Shown: positions 45,486 through 53,023 of the stretch, piece after piece
Position numbering within the stretch: position 1 is the stretch's first letter
Layout of the letters: each line of letters starts with the position of its first letter
NCBI GenBank assembly: GCA_964579505.1
Contig: CAZOGC010000014.1
Location: 1 to 64,000 of the forward strand
From: JAJYSO01 sp964579505
GTDB lineage: Bacteria > Bacteroidota > Bacteroidia > Flavobacteriales > Flavobacteriaceae
Reading direction: 5' to 3'
DNA length: 64,000 nucleotides
Made by a program: the position numbers and the translations under genes
The notes under the pieces: generated by a model
What the model was told of the DNA's origin: nothing
Databases searched by the model: none
The model's input: the letters and a program-made list of their open reading frames with translations, nothing else

Positions 45486-46775
45486 ATGATTATAAAAGCA
45501 AATAATCCTCAGCGTAAAACGTGGCTTGAGACAGCCAAATATACTGATTTTCCTATACAAAATATTCCTTTTGGTGTTTTCCTGACTACAGATGATATAA
45601 TTACAGTAGGCACGCGAATTGGCAACTATGCCATAGACCTTTCTGCACTACATCAATTGGGCTATTTTGATGATATTTTGATGCCTGACGACGTTTTTTT
45701 GCAAGATAGTTTAAATGATTTTATCTCATTAGGAAGAAAAAAATGGCGCTTGGTGCGTGATCGAATCGCTGAAATTTTTGGTAAAAATAGCGATGGATTG
45801 CAATATAATGAAGAACACAGAGCCCATGTGTTATACAATATTGACGAGGTAGAGATGCAGCTTCCTGTGAGAATAGGTGATTACACCGACTTTTATTCGA
45901 GTAAGGAACACGCTTTTAATGTGGGCAAAATGTTTCGCGGGGCAGAAAATGCACTTCAACCCAATTGGTTGCATATTCCGGTGGCATATCATGGTAGAAG
46001 TTCTTCTATTATTCCCAGTGGTATTCCGGTACATCGTCCTCAAGGACAAAAGATGCCAAAAGGAACGGATACGCCTATTTTCGGCCCTTCCCGCCATGTT
46101 GATTTTGAATTAGAAATGGCTTTTATTACAACTGACGGAAACCCAATAGGAGAGCCCATACCGGTAGAGGAAGCTGAAGATTATATTTTTGGAATGGTAT
46201 TGTTTAATGATTGGAGCGCACGTGATATTCAGCGATGGGAATATGTTCCGTTAGGCCCTTTTTTGGGAAAAAACTTTGCCTCAAGTATTTCTCCTTGGAT
46301 TGTTACTTTAGATGCGTTAGAACCCTTCCGTACCGAAGGTCATAAACAAGAGAAGGAGCCTCTACCTTATTTACAAATTAAAGACAAAAGAACATTTGAT
46401 ATTAATTTGTCGGTAGCTTTACAACCCGAAGGAAGCGAAGAGACGATGTTGAGTAAGAGTAATTTTAAATATTTGTATTGGAATATGAGTCAACAGATAG
46501 CTCATCATACTGTAAATGGATGTCCTATTAATAGTGGCGATATGATGGCTAGTGGCACTATTTCGGGCAAGACACCAAATAGTTTAGGTTCTATGTTAGA
46601 ACTCTCTCAAAATGGAGAAACCCCGGTACAACTAAAAGACGGAAGTGATCGGCGTTTTCTTGAAGATAATGATACGGTCATTATTCGTGGATATTGTAAG
46701 AATAATGAGGTGAGGATTGGGTTTGGAGAAGTGCGTTCTAAACTGCTTCCAATTTTTACAAAGGCAAAAAAATAA
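45486..46775 (+). CDS. fahA: Fumarylacetoacetase
   Basis: 429 aa. FAH hallmarks: an N-terminal SH3-like part, metal-binding DYTDFYSSKEHA, catalytic His in VAYHGRSSSIIPSGIPVHRP, DFELEMAFI, FNDWSARDIQRWEYVPLGPF, FLGKNFASSISPW and MASGTISGKTP. It cleaves fumarylacetoacetate to fumarate and acetoacetate in tyrosine catabolism. The upstream pathway genes (hppD, hmgA) are not in this window. It stands alone between a promoter box and a strong terminator. Confidence 0.95.
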   Translation: MIIKANNPQRKTWLETAKYTDFPIQNIPFGVFLTTDDIITVGTRIGNYAIDLSALHQLGYFDDILMPDDVFLQDSLNDFISLGRKKWRLVRDRIAEIFGKNSDGLQYNEEHRAHVLYNIDEVEMQLPVRIGDYTDFYSSKEHAFNVGKMFRGAENALQPNWLHIPVAYHGRSSSIIPSGIPVHRPQGQKMPKGTDTPIFGPSRHVDFELEMAFITTDGNPIGEPIPVEEAEDYIFGMVLFNDWSARDIQRWEYVPLGPFLGKNFASSISPWIVTLDALEPFRTEGHKQEKEPLPYLQIKDKRTFDINLSVALQPEGSEETMLSKSNFKYLYWNMSQQIAHHTVNGCPINSGDMMASGTISGKTPNSLGSMLELSQNGETPVQLKDGSDRRFLEDNDTVIIRGYCKNNEVRIGFGEVRSKLLPIFTKAKK

Positions 46776-46811
46776 CACCTTAACGTGCTTTTCTTACTAT
46801 TAAAAGCTATT

Positions 46812-46848
46812 AAAAGCCTCTAGAAATGCACATTTCTAGAGGCTTTTT
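46812..46848. terminator. Bidirectional terminator, 17-bp stem
   Basis: Perfect inverted repeat 46812-46828 / 46831-46847, 17 positions per arm with 2 nt between, so the physical loop will open to about 6 nt. A- and T-runs lie at the outer ends. It ends fahA (plus) and the TPM operon (minus). Confidence 0.93.
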
Positions 46849-46885
46849 TGATTGCAAATATTTTATAATAATAAGAAGGATTGTG

Positions 46886-47704
46886 TTACCAACCACCGCC
46901 GGCACCGCCACCGCCGAAGCCGCCACCGCCGAAGCCGCCTCCAAATCCTCCGCCACCGCCGAAGCCGCCACCACCGCCGAAGCCGCCTCCTCCAAAACCA
47001 CCGCCAAATCCACGACCGAGGCTGCTGAGTAAAATAGCGTCAAAAAGTAAACCGCCTCCGCCACCGCCATGCCCGCCTTTTCCTCCGCGTCTCTTAATAA
47101 AGAAAATAAAAATAATGAAGAAGAAAATAAGAACGGGAATTATACGAATAAAAGAAGAACCTTTTTTAGCTTTATGTGGCTTGGGAGTTCCTTTAAATTT
47201 TCCGGAAAGTATTTGTATAATAGCAGTCGTTCCGGCGTTTATTCCTTGATAGTAATTGCCTTTTCGAAAAGCCGGCCGAATAATGTTGCGATAAATTATA
47301 CTGGTGCGAGCATCGGTAAGATAGGGTTCTAACCCATAGCCGGTAGTAATCCAAATTTTACGTTCTTTTTTGGCTATCATCAGTAGTACACCATTGTCTT
47401 TTTTACTTTGGCCAATGCCCCATTCTTGCGCCCATTTGGCAGCATATGTACCTATATATTCCCCTTGAAGTGAGTTGATTGTTATGACTACAATTTGGGT
47501 AGAGGTTGTGTCTGCGTAATTAATAAGCTTTCTGGTAAGCTGTTGTTCTTCGGTAGATGAGAGCATGTTGGCCTGATCGTAAACACTGGTTTGCATATCG
47601 GGACGAGGCGGAATATCGCGTTGTGCCCAAATAGGTTGTATGGTGGTGCTTATCAGAATGACCCCAATAAAAAAAGATAATTTATGTTTTAAAAAGTAGA
47701 ACAT
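46886..47704 (-). CDS. TPM domain membrane protein with Gly-rich C-terminus (YgcG-like)
   Basis: 272 aa. The signal peptide ends in QPIWA|QRDI. The TPM domain (about residues 35-165) has VYDQANMLSSTEEQQL, QIVVITINSLQGEYIG, KKDNGVLLMIAKKERKIWI and GYGLEPYLTDA. A TM helix (IIPVLIFFFIIFIFFI) is followed by a cytoplasmic-side tail, almost pure Gly with regular Phe, ending GGGW. It shares one base with the upstream TPM gene's stop. The family is linked to membrane-protein quality control, without a settled activity. Codon use in the tail is GC-rich, unlike its neighbours. Confidence 0.9.
   Translation of the reverse strand: MFYFLKHKLSFFIGVILISTTIQPIWAQRDIPPRPDMQTSVYDQANMLSSTEEQQLTRKLINYADTTSTQIVVITINSLQGEYIGTYAAKWAQEWGIGQSKKDNGVLLMIAKKERKIWITTGYGLEPYLTDARTSIIYRNIIRPAFRKGNYYQGINAGTTAIIQILSGKFKGTPKPHKAKKGSSFIRIIPVLIFFFIIFIFFIKRRGGKGGHGGGGGGLLFDAILLSSLGRGFGGGFGGGGFGGGGGFGGGGGFGGGFGGGGFGGGGAGGGW
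46889..47010 (-). repeat. GC-rich repeat encoding the Gly/Phe tail
   Basis: Short direct repeats built from CCGCCACCGCCGAAG-like units on the plus strand encode repeated Gly-Gly-Phe-Gly. The stretch is far more GC-rich than the surrounding sequence. Copy number could vary by slippage in multiples of three bases. Confidence 0.8.
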
Positions 47705-48141
47705 TAGCCTCTAGAAATTTCGTCAGATAATTCGTTTACGTCGTCGTTAGCATGAGGAAAATACTTTTTTAGCTGTTCTCCGGCTAATATGATACCTTCG
47801 GTAAGCCCTTTTACAAAGTCACCATTTTTAAAATGCTTTTGCATCACATCTCTCGTACTTCCCCAAAAATTGTCGGAAACTTTTTCGTGTATGCCTTTAT
47901 CACCTAAGATATAGAATTTATGATCATTTACAGCTAGATAAATTAAAACACCATTTCGCAATTCGGTTTCATGCATTTTAAGTTGCTCAAAAATTTTTTT
48001 GGCATGTTCAAAGATATTTTCCTCACATTGGGGTTCAAGGTGTACACGAATTTCTCCGGAGGTATTCTTTTCGGCGGTCTGTATGGCTTTAATGATTTCT
48101 TCTTCACCAGCTTTACTGATAAATTCTTTTTTTGAGGCCAT
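47704..48141 (-). CDS. TPM domain protein, soluble
   Basis: 145 aa with only the TPM domain: FISKAGEEEIIKAIQTAEKN, SGEIRVHLEP, ELRNGVLIYLAVNDHKFYIL, GDKGIHEKV, FKNGDFVKGLTEGI. No signal peptide or TM helix, unlike its neighbour. It overlaps the next TPM gene by one base (TAATG) and lies 67 nt below lemA. The two TPM proteins probably act with LemA, since the trio is conserved in Bacteroidota. Confidence 0.88.
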   Translation of the reverse strand: MASKKEFISKAGEEEIIKAIQTAEKNTSGEIRVHLEPQCEENIFEHAKKIFEQLKMHETELRNGVLIYLAVNDHKFYILGDKGIHEKVSDNFWGSTRDVMQKHFKNGDFVKGLTEGIILAGEQLKKYFPHANDDVNELSDEISRG

Positions 48142-48208
48142 TTTTTAGCGATTCAAAGGGTTATTTTAATTTATAACTATCTATCATAAAATAGATTATA
48201 TAGTTCTA

Positions 48209-48823
48209 TTAAAATTTTACTTCAGGTGCTTTTTCAGCTCCTTTTTCAGCCTCAAAGCGCGTCATTTTTTGAAAACGTCCTTGGTCACCTACCCAAGTAA
48301 AAGGAAATTTCTGAATGTAGTTATCATAAATATTAACGGCTTCATTATATCTATTTCTAGCTACATTGATTCGATTTTCGGTTCCTTCTAATTGCGATTG
48401 TAAACTTTGAAAATTTTGAGTAGCGGTTAATTTGGGATACCGCTCAACACTAACCAATAAACGTGAAAGGGCAGAAGAAAGGCCGTTTTGTGCGGCTTGA
48501 AATTTTTGAATGCTACTTGCATTTAAGTTATTAGCATCAACCGTAACAGAGGTGGCTTTTGCGCGTGCTTCAATCACATCCGTTAAGGTACTTTTTTCAA
48601 AATCGGCAGCTCCTTTAACGGTGTTTACGAGGTTAGGAATAAGATCGCTTCGCCTTTGATAGGCGCTTTCTACATTAGACCATGCTGTTTTGGCCTGCCC
48701 GCGCATGTCTACGGCTTTGTTGTTTACAGAAATGCCTAAGATGGCTTTAATGCCAAAGAATATAACGATAACGGCAACGACTACAATTACTGGAATGAGC
48801 CATTTTTTAGTGGATGAGTTCAT
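48209..48823 (-). CDS. lemA: LemA family protein
   Basis: 204 aa. An N-terminal TM helix (WLIPVIVVVAVIVIFFGI) is followed by a long helical LemA domain: AWSNVESAYQRRSDLIPNLV, ANNLNASSIQKFQAAQNGLS, ARNRYNEAVNIYDNYIQKFP. LemA is a membrane-anchored helical bundle of unclear role, typically encoded next to TPM proteins as here. It lies 10 nt downstream of the MerR gene. Confidence 0.93.
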   Translation of the reverse strand: MNSSTKKWLIPVIVVVAVIVIFFGIKAILGISVNNKAVDMRGQAKTAWSNVESAYQRRSDLIPNLVNTVKGAADFEKSTLTDVIEARAKATSVTVDANNLNASSIQKFQAAQNGLSSALSRLLVSVERYPKLTATQNFQSLQSQLEGTENRINVARNRYNEAVNIYDNYIQKFPFTWVGDQGRFQKMTRFEAEKGAEKAPEVKF

Positions 48824-48833
48824 AGGATAAAGT

Positions 48834-49163
48834 TTAAAGTTGATCTTTTATTTTTTTTAATTCAGCTTTAATGTTTTCTAATTTGGCAATAATAGCAAAA
48901 TTATTGAGTGCTTCTTGCTTATTTTCTTTTAAATGTGTCTTAGCGCCTTCTAATGTAAACCCTCGTTCTTTTACTAAGTGATAGATAAATTTTAAATTTT
49001 TTATGTCTTCGCGTGTAAATTTTCGGTTTCCTTTGGCATTTTTTTTAGGGTTGAGTACGTCAAATTCTTTCTCCCAAAACCGAATAAGAGAGGTGTTTAC
49101 CCCAAAAGCTTCGGCCACCTCGCCAATACCGTAATACATTTTGTCTGGAAGTTCAATATTCAT
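48834..49163 (-). CDS. MerR-family transcriptional regulator, effectorless
   Basis: 109 aa. Winged-helix MerR DNA-binding domain (MYYGIGEVAEAFGVNTSLIRF, then KFTREDIKNLKFIYHLVKE), followed by only a short dimerisation helix. There are no Cys ligands and no effector domain. It overlaps the M23 peptidase stop by one base, so it is co-translated with the peptidase and could regulate this envelope operon. The target is unknown. Confidence 0.92.
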   Translation of the reverse strand: MNIELPDKMYYGIGEVAEAFGVNTSLIRFWEKEFDVLNPKKNAKGNRKFTREDIKNLKFIYHLVKERGFTLEGAKTHLKENKQEALNNFAIIAKLENIKAELKKIKDQL

Positions 49164-50137
49164 CAGTCCATAGATTGGTTTTGTAAAGTCGACTTTTGCA
49201 GTAAAATACTGTATTCTTCCGGAGTTAAATCTCCGTGGAAGTAATAAATAGGATTTACGGTATGACCGTCTTTACGCACTTCATAATGTAAGTGGGGGCC
49301 GGTTGATAGGCCACTGTTGCCCACCAGTCCAATTACTTGTCCGCGTTTTACATGTTGTCCGCGTTTCACCAATATTTTACTGAGGTGAGCATACCGTGTT
49401 TCATAACCAAAACCGTGATTAATTACTACCTCTCTACCATATCCGTGCCCACGAGAAGCACGCTCAACAACCCCATCGGCAGTAGCATAAACTTTAGCGC
49501 CCATGTTAGAAACAAAGTCGATACCATCGTGCATCCTCATAATTTTTAAGATAGGGTGCCAACGCATACCATAGCCGGAAGAGATGCGTTGTAAATCTTT
49601 GTCTTTTAAAGGTTGAATAGCCGGAATAGCAGCTAATAATTTCTCTTTGTTTTTAGCTAGTTTGGCAATTTCATCTAGCGATTTAGATTCTACCACCAAT
49701 CTTTTTTGAAGAATATCCATCTTTTTATTGGCTGCAATAATTAGTTGAGAGTTGTCGTATCCTTCTAAATCTTTGTAGCGATTAACCCCTCCAAACCCAG
49801 CTTCGCGTTGTGCTTTCGGAATAGGGTTGGCCTCAAAATAAACCCGGTATATTTTGTTGTCGCGCTCTTCAACATTTTTCAATACTTTTTGCGCTTGTTC
49901 CATTTTTTTGTTGAGCAAACTGTATTGTAATTTCATATTGGTTAACTCTCGATCTAACACCTTTTCTTTGGGAGTTTCTATTTGTGGAAGACTCAAAAAT
50001 ATGGTTAAGAGAATAAATCCGGCTAAGAAGCACCCCAATACGGACATGACAACATAGGTAATGCGTCGTCCTTTTTTAGGCTCTATTTTTCGGTAAGAAA
50101 GCGTTTCGCTATCGTAGTAATATTTGACTTTTGCCAT
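49163..50137 (-). CDS. M23 family metallopeptidase, membrane anchored
   Basis: 324 aa. Basic N-terminus, TM helix at residues 28-50, coiled coil at about 60-165, then a LytM/M23 domain: His203 and Asp207 in MHDGIDF, His251 in YAHLSK, and His282/His284 in GPHLHYEVR. The zinc site is complete, so it is an active-type endopeptidase cutting peptidoglycan cross-links. It is first in the M23-MerR-LemA-TPM-TPM series and divergent from alaS. A TATATTTG box lies at 50193-50200. Confidence 0.94.
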   Translation of the reverse strand: MAKVKYYYDSETLSYRKIEPKKGRRITYVVMSVLGCFLAGFILLTIFLSLPQIETPKEKVLDRELTNMKLQYSLLNKKMEQAQKVLKNVEERDNKIYRVYFEANPIPKAQREAGFGGVNRYKDLEGYDNSQLIIAANKKMDILQKRLVVESKSLDEIAKLAKNKEKLLAAIPAIQPLKDKDLQRISSGYGMRWHPILKIMRMHDGIDFVSNMGAKVYATADGVVERASRGHGYGREVVINHGFGYETRYAHLSKILVKRGQHVKRGQVIGLVGNSGLSTGPHLHYEVRKDGHTVNPIYYFHGDLTPEEYSILLQKSTLQNQSMD

Positions 50138-50159
50138 TGTTTTAAAAAGCTTATTTTTG
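50131..50159 (+). promoter_or_regulatory. Probable promoter of alaS
   Basis: TTG at 50131-50133, 18 bp, then TATTTTTG (50152-50159), about 95 nt before the alaS ATG. The -33 part falls within the first codons of the divergent M23 gene. Confidence 0.5.
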
Positions 50160-50192
50160 CCGAAAAAGGGAGTTAACCTTGCTTATAAAGGG

Positions 50193-50200
50193 CAAATATA
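50193..50200 (-). promoter_or_regulatory. -7 box (TATATTTG) of the M23 operon
   Basis: Minus-strand TATATTTG, 56 nt upstream of the M23 start. It faces the alaS promoter, so the two leader RNAs would be complementary over about 20 nt. No -33 match. Confidence 0.45.
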
Positions 50201-50253
50201 AAGAAATTGTTCTAATGCACAGGAAGGTTTAACGCTTATAGTATTAAAGTTTT

Positions 50254-52875
50254 ATGAAAGCTAATCAAGTCCGAGCCGAGTTTCTTAAGTTTTTTAACGC
50301 AAAAAATCACAAAATCGTACCTTCTGCACCTATGGTGTTGAAAGACGATCCAACATTATTGTTTACGAATGCCGGAATGAACCAATTTAAGGAATACTTT
50401 TTAGGCAATAGCGCCCCCAAATATAACCGAGTAGCAGACACACAAAAATGCTTGCGTGTAAGTGGGAAGCACAATGATTTAGAGGAGGTAGGAAAAGATA
50501 CTTATCACCACACGATGTTTGAAATGCTGGGTAATTGGAGTTTTGGTGACTATTTTAAGAAAGAAGCCATTCAATATGCATGGGAGCTGTTAACTGAAGT
50601 GTATAAAATACCTAAAGAAGATTTATATGTTACGGTTTTTGAGGGTGATGAAAAAGATAGATTAGCAAAAGACACAGAAGCATATGCTATTTGGAAAGAA
50701 ATCGTGCCGGAAAAACAAATTTTATTAGGAAACAAAAAAGACAATTTCTGGGAAATGGGCGATCAAGGTCCTTGTGGCCCTGCATCAGAAATTCATATTG
50801 ATATTCGCCCTGATGATGAAAAGAAAAAAGTCTTAGGCAGTACATTAGTCAATCAAGACCACCCGTTGGTAATAGAAATTTGGAACCTGGTTTTTATTCA
50901 GTACAACCGTAAAGCTGATGGAAGTCTGGAAGAACTACCTCACAAACATATAGATACCGGAATGGGATTAGAACGCTTGTGTATGGCTTTGCAACACAAG
51001 ACTTCAAACTATGATACCGATGTCTTTACACCGTTGATTACTGAAATTGAAAAAATAACGCACATATCTTATGGCAAAGGCGATAATTCTGCTGAAACAG
51101 ATGTGGCTATTCGGGTAATTGCCGATCATATTCGGGCGGTAACTTTTGCCATAGCCGACGGGCAGTTGCCGGGTAACACCGGAGCCGGCTATGTGATAAG
51201 ACGAATTTTGCGTCGTGCTATTCGGTATGGCTTTACGTTCTTACAAACACAAGAGCCCTTTATTTACAAGCTGGTAAGGGTTTTGGTAAAACAAATGAGT
51301 GAGGCTTTTCCGGAGTTAAAAAAGCAACAAAAATTATGTGAAAATGTAATTCGTGAAGAAGAACAAACTTTTTTAAAGACCTTAGAAAAAGGATTAAATC
51401 TGCTAGATAGTGTAATAGCCGAAGCTACTACACAAAAAATTTCGGGAAAAAAGGCCTTTGAGTTGTACGATACCTACGGTTTTCCTATTGATTTGACAGC
51501 CCTAATTCTGGCTGAACGCGGATTGACACTAAACGAAGAAGAATTTGAAGAAGAATTGCAAAAGCAAAAAGAACGTTCTCGTTCTGCAGCTAAGAGTTTG
51601 ACGGGTGATTGGACTGTTTTAAGCGATGATGAAGAGGAGGAATTTGTGGGATATGATTTTTTACAGGCTGATGTAAAAATTACAAAATATCGAAAAATTA
51701 CCGATAAAAAGACCGGAGAGCATTATCAATTAGTGTTTAACATTACCCCATTTTATGCACAAGGTGGGGGACAAGTAGGAGATAAAGGCTATATAGAAGG
51801 AGAAAATGGAGAGCGAATAGCTATAATTGATACTAAAAAAGAAAACAATTTAATTGTTCATTTTGCCAAGAAACTGCCGAAAAATATAACCAAAAACTTT
51901 AAGGCAGTAGTTAATGAGACAAAACGAAAAGGAGCAATGGCTAACCACTCGGCCACTCACTTGCTCGATCAGGCCTTGCGCAGTGTTTTGGGTACCCATG
52001 TAGAACAACGAGGATCGCTTGTAACGCCCGATCGGTTGCGATTTGATTTTTCTCATTTTAGCAAGATGACAGAAGAAGAGTTAGAGAAAGTAGAAACCTT
52101 TGTAAACGATCGCATTGCCGAAAACCTTCCGTTGATAGAGCAGCGTGCTATTCCACATGAAGAAGCACTAAAAGAAGGGGCTATTGCCTTGTTTGGTGAA
52201 AAATATGGAGATTTGGTTCGCACCATTCGTTTTGGGGAATCTATTGAACTGTGTGGAGGTACACACGTTTCTCGAACTGCCGATGTTTGGGGTTTTAAAT
52301 TAATGAGTGAAAGTGGTATTGCCTCCGGGGTACGTCGTATAGAAGCTATTACCGGCGATGCGTTAAAAACGTATTACGCAAATCAATCGTTATTAATAAA
52401 ACACTTAGAAGCTACTTTTAAAAACAAAAAAGACTTGCTAAAAGCGGTAACTGACTTGCAAGAAGAAAATAATATACTGCAGAAAAAAGTAACAGATCTA
52501 AGACATAAGCAAGCTGTGCAAATAAAAGAAGTTCTTAAATCAGAACTTCAAGTCATAAACGGTATTAATTTTATAACCAAGAAAGTATCGTTAGATGCAA
52601 CTGCTTTAAAAGATGTTGTCTTTCAACTGGGTAACGAAGTAGAAAAGTTATTTGTTTTGTTAGGATCAACGCAAAATGGCAAAGCACTTTTAACCTGTTA
52701 TATTGCAAAAGAATTAGTAGAAGCAGAGGGGCTTCATGCCGGAAAGATTGTGCGTGAACTAGGAAAATACATCCAAGGTGGAGGCGGGGGGCAAGCCTTT
52801 TTCGCAACGGCAGGCGGAAAGAATGTAGCCGGTATTTCGGAAGCGCTTACAGCTGCTAAAAGTTTATTGCAATAA
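50254..52875 (+). CDS. alaS: Alanyl-tRNA synthetase
   Basis: 873 aa, complete. Catalytic core: LLFTNAGMNQFKEYFLG, RVSGKHNDLEEVGKD, HHTMFEMLGNWSFGDYFKKE and FWEMGDQGPCGPASEIH. The editing domain has HSATHLLDQALR and CGGTHVSR with the zinc His and Cys. The C-terminal DHHA1 part ends KYIQGGGGGQAFFATAGGKN. It charges tRNA-Ala and removes mischarged Ser or Gly. Divergent from the M23 gene and followed by a terminator. Confidence 0.97.
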   Translation: MKANQVRAEFLKFFNAKNHKIVPSAPMVLKDDPTLLFTNAGMNQFKEYFLGNSAPKYNRVADTQKCLRVSGKHNDLEEVGKDTYHHTMFEMLGNWSFGDYFKKEAIQYAWELLTEVYKIPKEDLYVTVFEGDEKDRLAKDTEAYAIWKEIVPEKQILLGNKKDNFWEMGDQGPCGPASEIHIDIRPDDEKKKVLGSTLVNQDHPLVIEIWNLVFIQYNRKADGSLEELPHKHIDTGMGLERLCMALQHKTSNYDTDVFTPLITEIEKITHISYGKGDNSAETDVAIRVIADHIRAVTFAIADGQLPGNTGAGYVIRRILRRAIRYGFTFLQTQEPFIYKLVRVLVKQMSEAFPELKKQQKLCENVIREEEQTFLKTLEKGLNLLDSVIAEATTQKISGKKAFELYDTYGFPIDLTALILAERGLTLNEEEFEEELQKQKERSRSAAKSLTGDWTVLSDDEEEEFVGYDFLQADVKITKYRKITDKKTGEHYQLVFNITPFYAQGGGQVGDKGYIEGENGERIAIIDTKKENNLIVHFAKKLPKNITKNFKAVVNETKRKGAMANHSATHLLDQALRSVLGTHVEQRGSLVTPDRLRFDFSHFSKMTEEELEKVETFVNDRIAENLPLIEQRAIPHEEALKEGAIALFGEKYGDLVRTIRFGESIELCGGTHVSRTADVWGFKLMSESGIASGVRRIEAITGDALKTYYANQSLLIKHLEATFKNKKDLLKAVTDLQEENNILQKKVTDLRHKQAVQIKEVLKSELQVINGINFITKKVSLDATALKDVVFQLGNEVEKLFVLLGSTQNGKALLTCYIAKELVEAEGLHAGKIVRELGKYIQGGGGGQAFFATAGGKNVAGISEALTAAKSLLQ

Positions 52876-52903
52876 AGTTTTTTCAATAATATTATTGGCG
52901 AAG

Positions 52904-52931
52904 AGCTTACTCAAAATAGTAAGCTTTTTTT
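52904..52931 (+). terminator. Terminator of alaS
   Basis: Perfect 8-bp stem 52904-52911 / 52918-52925 with a 6-nt loop, followed by a run of seven T. Confidence 0.88.
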
Positions 52932-52986
52932 AGTCAATTGGTTGTTATCTTTTGATGAAAGACCCAAGTTTTCTTAATTTAATTTG

Positions 52987-52994
52987 TATTTTCG
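52987..52994 (+). promoter_or_regulatory. -7-like box (TATTTTCG) of the M3 peptidase gene
   Basis: TATTTTCG differs at one position from TAnnTTTG and lies 29 nt before the ATG at 53024. No -33 match. Confidence 0.35.
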
Positions 52995-53023
52995 TCATTC
53001 TAATTTATAAAAAAATTTAACAA

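Noticed and set aside
46889..47010. Possible CRISPR or minisatellite array
   Set aside because: Units are short, irregular, in phase with codons and have no spacers; the repeat encodes protein.
46881..47249. Pro-rich open frame on the plus strand across the Gly-rich repeat
   Set aside because: It is the antisense shadow of the Gly codons of the TPM protein and has no start or neighbours to support it.
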